This document shows, piece by piece, positions 34,691-42,520 of a stretch of DNA of 43,905 bases (position 1 is the first letter of the stretch; each line of letters opens with the position of its first letter). The position numbers and the translations under genes were made by a program. Source of the DNA: Akkermansiaceae bacterium (GTDB taxonomy: Bacteria > Verrucomicrobiota > Verrucomicrobiia > Verrucomicrobiales > Akkermansiaceae); NCBI GenBank assembly GCA_015062045.1, contig SUVJ01000012.1, positions 1-43,905 on the forward strand. Reading direction: 5' to 3'. The notes beneath the pieces are model-generated. The model ran no database searches, was not told where the DNA came from, and saw only the letters and a program-made list of their open reading frames with translations.

Positions 34691-34942
34691 TGAGAGGTCC
34701 GTACCGTCGGGGAGCTCTGCTAACTTAATACGCCCGGAGGCACCATGGGCAATGGCTACGGCAGATTTGGGCAAGCCCAGTGTTTTGGCAAGAAAGGTCT
34801 CAATCTCCTTATTGGCCTTGCCATCTATGGGCGGGGCAGCAATTTTAAGTTTGAGCACGCGGCCTACTTGGGGGTAATCTTCTTCCCACCCGAGGATTTC
34901 ATTTTTGCGGGCACCGGGGGTAACTTTGAGGGCTATTTTCAT
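34667..34942 (-). CDS. DUF167 (YggU-type) protein
   Basis: A 91-residue protein of the small DUF167/YggU family. The conserved core is visible: LKVTPGARKNEI at 5-16, LKIAAPPIDGKANKEIETFLAKTLG at about 32-56 in two adjoining parts, and a short Lys-containing end SGRIKL. The function of the family is not established. The start codon overlaps the stop codon of the upstream CbiX-like gene by 4 bp (ATGA), so the two are translationally coupled. The last 8-10 codons (LSGLSNVGR) are encoded by repeat array B rather than by a normal gene end, and the stop codon lies inside a hairpin unit. Confidence 0.85.
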   Translation of the reverse strand: MKIALKVTPGARKNEILGWEEDYPQVGRVLKLKIAAPPIDGKANKEIETFLAKTLGLPKSAVAIAHGASGRIKLAELPDGTDLSGLSNVGR

Positions 34943-35805
34943 GATGGGGAGGAGGATGAGGCAGGCAACAGGGTTGCTACAACAGGGAGGCGGGTGAGGC
35001 TTTTAGCGCAGGCTGCGGCATGTGCTGCCGTGGGGAGGTCGCGGAGGGTATGGAGCCCCTCTGTGAGCAAAAAGGGCAGCAGCAACACGTGCTTAGCCTG
35101 CATGGTTGGCAGCACTGCGGTGGCCTGCGGTTCTTGGCTGAAATAGCCCACGCATACCTCAGTGCCGGGCAGCAGCTCCCGCAAACGGCGGGCAAACAGA
35201 GCGGGCTCGGGCGGGGGGTCTGTAAGGCGAGAGCCATGCGCCACTATCAACACCCCGGTATCGGGCCGCACCATGGGGCGTATGTGCGCAGCTGCTGCCT
35301 TGGCCAGCCAGGGAGAAGCCCCCAACACGGGCTGGTAAAACAGATCCGGCGTGGCGCGGCGGGCAGCGTAGGCATTGTTGAGCTCTGACTCCAGCTTTGC
35401 GCCGCTGGAGTACCCGCTGAGCATAAACATGGGGTACACCAAAATGGGGGCATCTGCGGGGGGGAGCTCTGCCGTGGCTATGTTGCCCAAATGGCAGCGG
35501 TAGACGCGGTCCGACGGCATGCGAATACCGGGGGGGTTAAGACTCAATCCCTTTTCATTATAGCTGACCAGCAGGTAGTACCTGCGCCAACGGCGGTGGC
35601 GGCGGTACAGGGCAACCACTGCCCCCAGTATGGCCAACTGGGCCAGGCCGAAATGAAAATAAATGAGCCGACGCAGGTAGGTGGCGGTGGACGGCTCCAA
35701 AGCGGGGTCCGCCAAGCGCGCGCCACAGCTTACCGAGCCCCACAGGGCCGTGGCAAACAATAAGGCGCACAGGAGCAGCACCAACTTGGTGGTATTGATT
35801 TTCAT
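34939..35805 (-). CDS. Membrane-anchored CbiX/sirohydrochlorin chelatase-like protein
   Basis: A 288-residue protein. Two hydrophobic helices lie near the N terminus (about 7-27 and 50-67), followed by an Arg-rich segment and a soluble region. The C-terminal part contains a CbiX-type pattern, with LIVAHGSRLTDPPPEPALFA at about 190 and the matching VLLLPFLLTEGLHTLRDLP further on; an upstream half (about 115-150, PILVYPMFMLSGYSSG) looks like the other lobe. CbiX-like enzymes insert Co2+ or Fe2+ into sirohydrochlorin. A membrane anchor and a long N-terminal extension are unusual, so the substrate is uncertain. The DUF167 gene follows with a 4-bp overlap. Confidence 0.65.
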   Translation of the reverse strand: MKINTTKLVLLLCALLFATALWGSVSCGARLADPALEPSTATYLRRLIYFHFGLAQLAILGAVVALYRRHRRWRRYYLLVSYNEKGLSLNPPGIRMPSDRVYRCHLGNIATAELPPADAPILVYPMFMLSGYSSGAKLESELNNAYAARRATPDLFYQPVLGASPWLAKAAAAHIRPMVRPDTGVLIVAHGSRLTDPPPEPALFARRLRELLPGTEVCVGYFSQEPQATAVLPTMQAKHVLLLPFLLTEGLHTLRDLPTAAHAAACAKSLTRLPVVATLLPASSSSPS

Positions 35806-35840
35806 GATTCAGGGGGGGAAGGAAAGCGTTTTGACTAAAA

Positions 35841-35876
35841 CGGCTCGCAACCTCTGTGCTGAGGGGCTGCGAGCCG
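35841..35876 (-). terminator. secDF terminator
   Basis: A 9-bp stem CGGCTCGCA/TGCGAGCCG (35841-35849 with 35868-35876), with extra pairing within the loop, is followed on the minus strand by TTTTAG. It lies 22 bp past the secDF stop codon. Confidence 0.8.
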
Positions 35877-35898
35877 AAATCCGAATTAAGGCGTTGTA

Positions 35899-38445
35899 TC
35901 AGGCCTTGGCATCTTGCTCATCCTGAGCCTGCAACTCGGCGCGCAGATTGTGTTTCTTATCGAAGGCAAGCACCACCGGGGAGGCAATGAAGATAGAGGA
36001 GTAGGTACCCACGAAGATACCCAGCAGCATGGCTACCGAGAAGTCGAACATGGACGGCCCACCCAAGAAGATGAGCGAGATAAGCACCGCGATGGTGGAG
36101 ATGGAGGTCAAGAGCGTACGAGACAGCGTGGTGTTGATTGCCTCGTTCATAATGTCCTTGAGGTCCTCATTAGGCTCTGCCGTACGCAGGCGCTCGCGGA
36201 TGCGGTCGTAAATAACGATGGTATCGTTAATGGAGTAACCGGCAACGGTAAGGAAGGCACCGATGTGAATGATGCTCAGCTCCGTACCCAGCAACACCAC
36301 CAGCGCGATGATGGCCAAAACGTCGTGCACGGTGGAGACAAAGGCACCCATGGCAAAGCTCCATTCGAAGCGGATGGCCAAGTACAGGGTAATGCCCAAC
36401 ATACCGGCAAACAATGCCCAGCAGGCGGTTTTGAGGAAGCTGGAGCCCAATGCCGAGCTCACGGAGGATACGGCGGCATCTGCCTCAAGCTCTTTCATGC
36501 CGGGAACATCTGCACTCAACTTGGAGATCACCTTATCGGCATCTCCCTCTGCCACACGAATCTTGATAATGCGGGAATCCGTACCGCTGAACTCCTGCAC
36601 GGTGGGTTTCTTGGCCAGTTGCATACCGTTTACGCAGGATTCCACCTCATCAAAGTTCACTTTGGAGTCACCGGGCACAGCGTACTCAATGTTGGCACCA
36701 CCGGTAAAGTCCACACCCAAGGCACCGGTGCCGCGCACGAACACGCCGTATGCCACCATGCCGGCAATAATGAGGATGGAGCTCCACGCTGCCACCTTGC
36801 GGTACTTCATGAAGTCGATAATCTTGCCCTCCAACGGAGCCTTGGCAAACTTGATATCTTTGATGAGTTTGAACTTCTCTGCAAAGAAGAAGAGCACACG
36901 TGTTACCACGATGGCACCGATGAGGGAGGTAAGAATACCCACGCTGGTGGTTACGGCGAAACCCTTGATGGAGCCGCTGGCCAGCCAGAACAGAATCACA
37001 GCCGTGATAAGAGAGGTGATGTTGGAGTCCCAAATGGCGGAGAATGCTTTTTCATACGCCGCGCGCAGGCAGTCAATAAACGGTTTGCCCAGTGCCTTCT
37101 CTTCTCTCAAACGCTCGTAGATAAGCACGTTGGCATCCACGGCCATACCCATGGTCAGCACGATACCGGCGATACCCGGCAGGGTCAGCACGAACCCGAA
37201 CAAGCTCATGAGCCCCAACAGTGCCAACGCATTGAAGCTGAGACCCACCATGGCCACGATACCGGCGGTGCGGTAGTACCAGTAGCAGAATGCAAAGATA
37301 CCCACCATGCCGATGAGACCGGCGATGGTACCCTGGCGCAGGGCGCTTTGACCCAGCTGGGCAGTCACGCTGTTACGGCCCTCTACCACCAACTCACTGG
37401 AGAGCGGGTTAGCCAGTGCCTCAGAGATGTTTTGAGGCTCATTCTTGCCATTAAGGCCGCTGATGTTGAAATCTTTATGCAGCACGCTCTGCACCACGGG
37501 GGCGCACTTAACAATGCCGTTGAGCACCACGGCCAAGCGGTCCTGCCCCAGTTTCATGCTGCTGGTAAGCTTTTGCATGTGGCCGGCACCTTCATTATTA
37601 AGGCTCACATTCACATGGCCGGCATGGGCGCCGTCCGGGTTGGCGGATGACACTTGAGAACCGGTGATGTACACCTCCTTTTGTGTGGCAGCGTGAGGAG
37701 TACGCAGAATCTCATACGTGTAGATGAATCGGCCGTCTTCCGTGGTCATGGGCTCGCCCAAGTCTTCATTAGCGTTTTGCTGGGGCACCAGCTGGTAGTC
37801 CGGCAAGCCCAAATCATACGGCAAGGAGCGGTAGCTGCGCACCTTGGTGGGGTCTTTCTCCCCGGAGTCTCCCGCGTTGAAGCGGTGCAAAGCTGCCGTG
37901 TAGGCATTGGCCTTTTCCCTTACATCCGGCCGAGCCAAAATGCGGCCGGACTCGGGGTGCACATCCAGCAACTCCAGCTTGGCAATTTGGGTAATCTTGG
38001 CCACCATTTCATCCATCAGCTTCTTGTTGTTCTCCGTGTCGTTGGGGTCAAGCAGGGGGATTTGGATAAGAATCTTGTCGCCACTGTGCAGAATCTGCAC
38101 CTCTGCAGTACCGCTGGCGTTGAGGCGTTCCTCCAAAATGTTGCAGGCCTTGGCCATATCCTCCTCTGTGGGGGCTACGGTGGGGTTACCCTCGTCGTCC
38201 AGCTTGGGCTGCACGCGCAGCGTTAACTCCTCACCACCCTTAATGTCAATACCATAGCGCATGCCATTAACAAACAGGGAGAGCAAGCAGAATGCCGCCA
38301 AGCCTACAATGAAAAAGGCACCTGCTTTTCGTTTGGTGCTGTCAAGCTCTGTAGACAAGTACCAGAAAAACAGAACAATAAGCAAAATACCCGCACCAAA
38401 ATAAAAGAACGGGGATTGTGTGATGGAATGAAGGAACTGAAGCAT
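35899..38445 (-). CDS. secDF: Fused protein-export proteins SecD-SecF
   Basis: An inner-membrane RND-type complex that uses the proton gradient to help pull proteins out through SecYEG. The 848-residue product joins SecD (about residues 1-520) and SecF (about 540-848). SecD motifs include GIDIKGGEELTLRV and GIVLTMGMAVDANVLIYERLREE in the membrane part; SecF motifs include GVDFTGGANIEYAV and YSINDTIVIYDRIRERLR. About twelve membrane helices and two large outer domains are evident, as in the fused form known from several phyla. yajC is not adjacent. The gene stands alone between a terminator and a divergent promoter region. Confidence 0.95.
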   Translation of the reverse strand: MLQFLHSITQSPFFYFGAGILLIVLFFWYLSTELDSTKRKAGAFFIVGLAAFCLLSLFVNGMRYGIDIKGGEELTLRVQPKLDDEGNPTVAPTEEDMAKACNILEERLNASGTAEVQILHSGDKILIQIPLLDPNDTENNKKLMDEMVAKITQIAKLELLDVHPESGRILARPDVREKANAYTAALHRFNAGDSGEKDPTKVRSYRSLPYDLGLPDYQLVPQQNANEDLGEPMTTEDGRFIYTYEILRTPHAATQKEVYITGSQVSSANPDGAHAGHVNVSLNNEGAGHMQKLTSSMKLGQDRLAVVLNGIVKCAPVVQSVLHKDFNISGLNGKNEPQNISEALANPLSSELVVEGRNSVTAQLGQSALRQGTIAGLIGMVGIFAFCYWYYRTAGIVAMVGLSFNALALLGLMSLFGFVLTLPGIAGIVLTMGMAVDANVLIYERLREEKALGKPFIDCLRAAYEKAFSAIWDSNITSLITAVILFWLASGSIKGFAVTTSVGILTSLIGAIVVTRVLFFFAEKFKLIKDIKFAKAPLEGKIIDFMKYRKVAAWSSILIIAGMVAYGVFVRGTGALGVDFTGGANIEYAVPGDSKVNFDEVESCVNGMQLAKKPTVQEFSGTDSRIIKIRVAEGDADKVISKLSADVPGMKELEADAAVSSVSSALGSSFLKTACWALFAGMLGITLYLAIRFEWSFAMGAFVSTVHDVLAIIALVVLLGTELSIIHIGAFLTVAGYSINDTIVIYDRIRERLRTAEPNEDLKDIMNEAINTTLSRTLLTSISTIAVLISLIFLGGPSMFDFSVAMLLGIFVGTYSSIFIASPVVLAFDKKHNLRAELQAQDEQDAKA

Positions 38446-38647
38446 GATGATGTACGCTTATGAAGTTTAACCGCTTTATTCTGCCAGCTTTTTACCGTAC
38501 GTCAAGCTTGCGGTGTGACAGCGGAACAGAAAAAAACATAAAAGGATTGACGATTACCGATTCCGGCCGCCCCGGCCCCCCAAATTGTCCTGCCGTTGTC
38601 AGAGATTGAGCTTGAAAGCAGGCGGTGAAGATGATAGGCTGGTGGCA
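38446..38647. promoter_or_regulatory. Divergent promoter region of secDF and a secreted protein gene
   Basis: On the minus strand, TTGACG (38505-38500) and CAGAAT (38483-38478) with a 16-bp spacer form a likely secDF promoter. On the plus strand, TTGAAA (38612-38617), a 17-bp spacer and TAGGCT (38635-38640) lie 7 nt before the ATG at 38648, so the transcript should begin at the start codon. Confidence 0.5.
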
Positions 38648-39397
38648 ATGAAGAATTTTCTGATAACAGCTATGGTAGCGGTAGCGGGGTGTGCCGTGGC
38701 ACAGGCCGCACCGGTGAGCGCAGCAGGCAAGGAGGCTCAATCTGCAGCCAATGAATACAGAGCCGCTGTGATGACTTGCGAAATGGGTTGGTGTTTTGAT
38801 GCCATGTACCCCCCCATTAAACGCACACTGGCAGACCGCTTGGCCAGCCGCACCCAAGGGGATAACACGGACTACATTATGGGCAAAAAGAAAATGAGCA
38901 CCGAGCAGGCGGAGGCCCGTATGAAAAAGAACCTAGATGCCCTGCGCGCGCAATATGTGGAGATGGGCCGCCAGATGAAAGCCGGCGGTTTCAAGGTAGA
39001 GCGCTTTGTTATTGGTGCCCCGTATGCTGAGTATGAGCTGGTGAGCTCCGGTAGTGCGCTGCGCTCCATCCGCGAGAGCTCCCGAAAAGATAAGTATAAA
39101 GATGCAGAGGACATCAAGCTGCAGGGGGACCGCAGCCGCCTGGTGGTGCTGCCCACTACCCTGTGGTTCAGCGTGCCGGATCCCTCCACCGGCCGCCGCG
39201 TGCGCATGGAACGCCGCGATTTCATTTACGCAGTGAGGGATGAAGCCTACCGCGACAACCGCAACACCCGCGGTACGGAGCCGAATAAGTGGTACTTTAT
39301 TGACAGCAACACCAATGTTAATACCCTGCGCACGTACTTCCCCACCCTGCCGTTGAATATCAAAACGCCCGATACGGGGGATCGTCCGCTGCAATAA
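38648..39397 (+). CDS. Secreted protein, unknown function
   Basis: A 249-residue protein with a signal peptide (MKNFLITAMVAVAGCAVAQAAP). The mature part is basic, with predicted helices in the first half (MCEMGWCFDAM-like and RMKKNLDALRAQYVEMGRQM) and a beta-rich second half ending TLPLNIKTPDTGDRP. No family was recognised. The start is set by the signal peptide; an upstream start would lie outside the likely transcript. A hairpin array begins 2 bp after the stop codon. Confidence 0.7.
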   Translation: MKNFLITAMVAVAGCAVAQAAPVSAAGKEAQSAANEYRAAVMTCEMGWCFDAMYPPIKRTLADRLASRTQGDNTDYIMGKKKMSTEQAEARMKKNLDALRAQYVEMGRQMKAGGFKVERFVIGAPYAEYELVSSGSALRSIRESSRKDKYKDAEDIKLQGDRSRLVVLPTTLWFSVPDPSTGRRVRMERRDFIYAVRDEAYRDNRNTRGTEPNKWYFIDSNTNVNTLRTYFPTLPLNIKTPDTGDRPLQ

Positions 39398-39533
39398 CTC
39401 ACTGAGAGCGTCAGCTCGAAATTTCACTGCAAGCCACGTAGTGGCTAAAGTTTCACTGAGTGCTCAACGAAGTTTCACCGACCAAAGGGAGGTTTCACCG
39501 GAATGCTCATAATGAGCATTCCGCAACCTTCAA
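39398..39533. repeat. Hairpin-linker array D
   Basis: Hairpin units with linkers ending in TTTCACT/TTTCACC (five occurrences between 39420 and 39500). Hairpins include GAGAGCGTCAGCTC, AGCCACGTAGTGGCT and, at the right end, an 11-bp perfect stem GGAATGCTCAT-A-ATGAGCATTCC in two parts. This array lies left of the four-helix-bundle gene and has the opposite orientation to array E. Confidence 0.75.
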
Positions 39534-39568
39534 CAAAAACACCTTGCAGTACAAGCTGCACCAATAAC

Positions 39569-39928
39569 ATGAATAACAAAAAAGGAAAACTCAAAAATGC
39601 AGCAATCAAGTTAGCGGTGCAGACAATCAACTTGTATGATGAAATGCACGGCAAGATGTTTCTTAAAAATCAAATGGCAAAATCTGCTACGAGCATAGGT
39701 GCCAATATACATGAAGCTGATTATGCAGAGAGTCATGATGATTTTGTACATAAACTCAAAATAGCACTTAAAGAATGCCATGAGTTCGAGTTTTGGATGC
39801 AAATTGTCTCAACCTCATATCCTGAATTATCAGAACTCGCATCTAAACTCCGAAGAGAAGCCGGTGATATACGCTATATGCTGATTTCAAGCATTAAGAC
39901 ACTCAACGCATCCGGCAATGAAAAATAA
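39569..39928 (+). CDS. Four-helix-bundle protein (S23/Avd-like)
   Basis: A 119-residue protein of the four-helix-bundle family that includes proteins encoded in 23S rRNA intervening sequences and the Avd accessory protein of diversity-generating retroelements. Diagnostic blocks are LAVQTINLYDEM near the N terminus, MAKSATSIGANIHEADYAES at about 41-60 and KLKIALKECHEFEFWMQ at about 71-87, followed by two further helical stretches. These proteins form pentamers and bind nucleic acid in known cases. It is AT-richer than its neighbours. Hairpin arrays in opposite orientations lie on both sides. No reverse transcriptase, template repeat or rRNA is present in the window. The ATG at 39569 is chosen because the conserved region starts there. 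Confidence 0.88.
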   Translation: MNNKKGKLKNAAIKLAVQTINLYDEMHGKMFLKNQMAKSATSIGANIHEADYAESHDDFVHKLKIALKECHEFEFWMQIVSTSYPELSELASKLRREAGDIRYMLISSIKTLNASGNEK

Positions 39929-39965
39929 AGCATCATTACGCAGCCCGGCATGTATATGCATTTTT

Positions 39966-40075
39966 CCGATTTGCTTAAACGCAAATCGGGTGAAACTTCC
40001 GGCTAACGCCGTCAGTGAAACTTTGCTTTCGTTCAGTGAAACCTTGCCACTACGTGGCTGCGGTGAAACTTGCAG
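39966..40075. repeat. Hairpin-linker array E
   Basis: Hairpins separated by GTGAAACTT/GTGAAACCTT linkers (four copies, about 39989-40070). Units include a stem CCGATTTGC/GCAAATCGG, GGCTAACGCC and GCCACTACGTGGC; the last is the inverted form of a hairpin in array D. The linkers are the reverse complement of AAGTTTCAC, so arrays D and E are inverted relative to each other around the four-helix-bundle gene. Confidence 0.75.
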
Positions 40076-40095
40076 TTAATGGGTATCATATAAAC

Positions 40096-42096
40096 ATGTT
40101 TATATCCCAAACAGAATCAGACTTCTCCCCCACCGGTTTATTATCCGGCGGGCGTGGGTTTGAGTACCGCCCGCAGCAGCAACAAATGGCTGTGGCAGTG
40201 GCAGCTGCTTTGGAAAACCGGGATGCCCTTTTGGTGGAGGCCGGCACAGGGGTGGGCAAATCTTTGGCGTATTTGATACCGGCGGTGCGCTATGCGTTGG
40301 AGCACAATCGCAAGGCCGTTATCTCCACACACACCATTAATTTGCAGGAGCAGTTGTTCCATAAAGATATACCCACGGTGCGCAAGGCCCTGCAGGCAGA
40401 TTTCTCTGCGGCGTTGTTAAAAGGGCGTGCCAATTACCTGTGCCGCACGCGCCTTAAGCGCGCACTGGAGCAAGCAACGGATCTCTTTAACCAGGCAGAA
40501 ACCAAGCAGCTGCATGACTTGCTGGCATGGTCGCGAGACTGCGGGGAGGGCTCCCTGGCAGAGCTGCCGCCCGAGCTGGGCATATCCCCCAAGGTATGGG
40601 CGCAGGTATGCAGCGAAAACCACGTGTGCACCCCGCGCAACTGCGGGCCGGACTGCCCCTACCAAGCCGCACGCCGCCGTGTGGATGAGGCACAGGTAGT
40701 GGTGCTTAACCACACCCTCTTTTTCGGGCTCTTATCTCTGGCGGATATGGTGCGCGAGGAGGCGGATGAGGACTCTTGGGTGGAGCAAGTGCCCGCCTTC
40801 ATCTTCCCCAACGACTTTGTGATTTTGGATGAGGCGCACACCATAGAAACCGTGGCAGCCAACCAGTTCGGCCTGGCATTGGGAGAGGCAGATTTACGCT
40901 ATGACCTGCTGCGCCTGTATAATCCGCACACGCACAAGGGCAGCCTGCGTCATTTTGCCACCCCTAAACTGCTGCACTATGTTGAAGAGGCTCAAACGGC
41001 GGCAGAAGAGTTTTTCAGGTGCGCGCGCCTGGATTGCCGGGTGGATGACCACCATGGTTGCGTGCGCCTGCGCCAAGCTGAGTGGACGGAGGATATCTTA
41101 TCCCCCGCGCTGCATGCACTGGAGAGCGAGGTAAAACAAATAGCCCAGGTGGAGGAAAATGAGGTGAGCCGCGCAGAGCTCATGGATATTGCCGCGCGCC
41201 TGCTCTCCTACCGTAACACAGTGGCAGAGCTCATCAACCTCAGCTCGGCAGATACCGCCGTATACTGGGCAGAGACAGAGGGCAGTGAAAAACAATACCT
41301 CAACCTGCGCTCCGCACTCGTCAACGTGGCAGACACCTTGCGCGAAAAGCTCTTTGAAACCGGCAACACCTGCATTTGCACCAGTGCCACCTTATCCACA
41401 GGCAACCGCGGTATGAGCTATTTTGCCGGCCGCGTGGGGGCAGAATGCGCCCAAACGCTCCAAATTGGCAGCCCCTTTAATTTCGCGGAGCAAATGCGCA
41501 TTGTCGTGGCACGCAGCATGCCGCCCCCACCCCCCGCCGGAGATGAGGATGCCTACCGCCCCGCGCTTTTCGACCGTATTTGCCGCGCTTTGGCAGAGTC
41601 CGACGGCCGCGCCTTTGTGCTCTTTACCAGCTATAGTCTCATGCGCGATATGGCCACGCTGCTGCGCCCATTTTGTGTGGAGCACGGCTGGCCCCTGCTG
41701 GTGCAGGGGGATGGCCAAAGCCGCTCTGCCCTGCTGCATGATTTTAAAGAAAATGTGGAGAGCGTGCTGCTGGGTACAGACAGTTTTTGGACGGGGGTGG
41801 ATGTGCCGGGGGAGGCGCTCTCCCACGTCATTGTCACCAAAATCCCCTTCGAGTCCCCATCCAACCCATTGACCGAGGCGCGTATGGAAGACATCACCGC
41901 CCGCGGCGGCAATTCATTCCGCGACTATTCCCTGCCGGAGGCTCTGCTCAAGTTTCGCCAAGGCGTGGGCCGCCTCATACGCTCCAAGACAGACACCGGC
42001 ATCATCACCCTGCTGGACTCTCGCATCACCGCAAAATATTACGGCGAGCAATTTATGCTTGCCCTGCCCGCCAAAGCCCCGCGCAGGTTTGAATAA
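40096..42096 (+). CDS. DinG/XPD-type iron-sulfur DNA helicase
   Basis: A 666-residue superfamily 2 helicase expected to unwind DNA 5' to 3', with a role in repair or R-loop removal. Walker A is EAGTGVGKS at 48-56, the DEAH box is at 245-248 (FVILDEAHTIE), and motif VI is QGVGRLIRSKTDTG near 625. The iron-sulfur cluster ligands are probably Cys116, Cys178, Cys183 and Cys187. The closest layout is DinG/YoaA. The ATG at 40096 is used because earlier codons lie inside repeat array E. The 3' part is complete. Distinguishing DinG from YoaA would need a tree. Confidence 0.9.
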   Translation: MFISQTESDFSPTGLLSGGRGFEYRPQQQQMAVAVAAALENRDALLVEAGTGVGKSLAYLIPAVRYALEHNRKAVISTHTINLQEQLFHKDIPTVRKALQADFSAALLKGRANYLCRTRLKRALEQATDLFNQAETKQLHDLLAWSRDCGEGSLAELPPELGISPKVWAQVCSENHVCTPRNCGPDCPYQAARRRVDEAQVVVLNHTLFFGLLSLADMVREEADEDSWVEQVPAFIFPNDFVILDEAHTIETVAANQFGLALGEADLRYDLLRLYNPHTHKGSLRHFATPKLLHYVEEAQTAAEEFFRCARLDCRVDDHHGCVRLRQAEWTEDILSPALHALESEVKQIAQVEENEVSRAELMDIAARLLSYRNTVAELINLSSADTAVYWAETEGSEKQYLNLRSALVNVADTLREKLFETGNTCICTSATLSTGNRGMSYFAGRVGAECAQTLQIGSPFNFAEQMRIVVARSMPPPPPAGDEDAYRPALFDRICRALAESDGRAFVLFTSYSLMRDMATLLRPFCVEHGWPLLVQGDGQSRSALLHDFKENVESVLLGTDSFWTGVDVPGEALSHVIVTKIPFESPSNPLTEARMEDITARGGNSFRDYSLPEALLKFRQGVGRLIRSKTDTGIITLLDSRITAKYYGEQFMLALPAKAPRRFE

Positions 42097-42389
42097 TGCT
42101 CTGCAAGCGAGGCTCTCATCACTCCTGTGTCATTCTTTCTTTGCGTCAGCACAGAGAAAAGGCTTGATTACGACGTCGAATATGTTAGCTTTATCTTGTT
42201 CGGTCATTGGTATTGTTTTGGTTATAGGCAAACGGACAATGCCCCAAATGGCCGAACATTTCAAGTTCCCTCGCGACATGCCGGGACTCTGCCATCATTT
42301 TCGGAAGAACTAAAAGCGTAAACATTGATATATCAATCTTTTTATTTTGCTAAAACTGAAAAATGCTATTTTTGGCCGTTTATTGCTCC
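42097..42389. other. Accessory region without a clear gene
   Basis: AT-richer sequence. A short open stretch (about 42155-42321) translates to text such as LFGHWYCFGYRQ and NGRTFQVP and may be the end of a decayed gene; no family was recognised. A perfect 14-bp palindrome ATTGATATATCAAT (42324-42337) followed by a T-rich tract may be a terminator or operator. Confidence 0.35.
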
Positions 42390-42433
42390 GTTCGGCTCAC
42401 AAATCAGACAAATGGCATTTTAATGCTTGGTTC
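42390..42433 (+). repeat. Left direct repeat flanking the Fic gene
   Basis: A 44-bp sequence that starts GTTCGGCTCAC and ends TGCTTGGTTC. It recurs at 43617-43661 with two substitutions and one added T. It contains the CGGCTCA motif that also forms the operator array downstream of the Fic gene. Confidence 0.8.
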
Positions 42434-42503
42434 GTGCCTCTTGCACGAGATTTTTAGAATGATTGCAAGCTCATTTTGTGCTGGAAAAAAATCGGATAAG
42501 TGC

Positions 42504-42509
42504 TATAAT
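42504..42509 (+). promoter_or_regulatory. -10 box of the Fic gene
   Basis: A consensus TATAAT lies 11 nt before the ATG at 42521. No good -35 box was found at 16-18 bp. The predicted leader is about 5 nt. Confidence 0.45.
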
Positions 42510-42520
42510 ACAAGTGCAGT

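Noticed and set aside
35914..37650. A long plus-strand reading frame opposite secDF
   Set aside because: It lies wholly within secDF, has a composition unlike a folded protein (rich in His, Gly and Gln), and has no start signal.
39398..40095. Diversity-generating retroelement
   Set aside because: The four-helix-bundle protein resembles Avd, but no reverse transcriptase, template repeat, variable repeat or target gene is present.
39398..40095. 23S rRNA intervening sequence
   Set aside because: The inverted flanks and the S23-like gene fit, but no rRNA sequence surrounds it; the neighbours are a secreted protein gene and a helicase gene.
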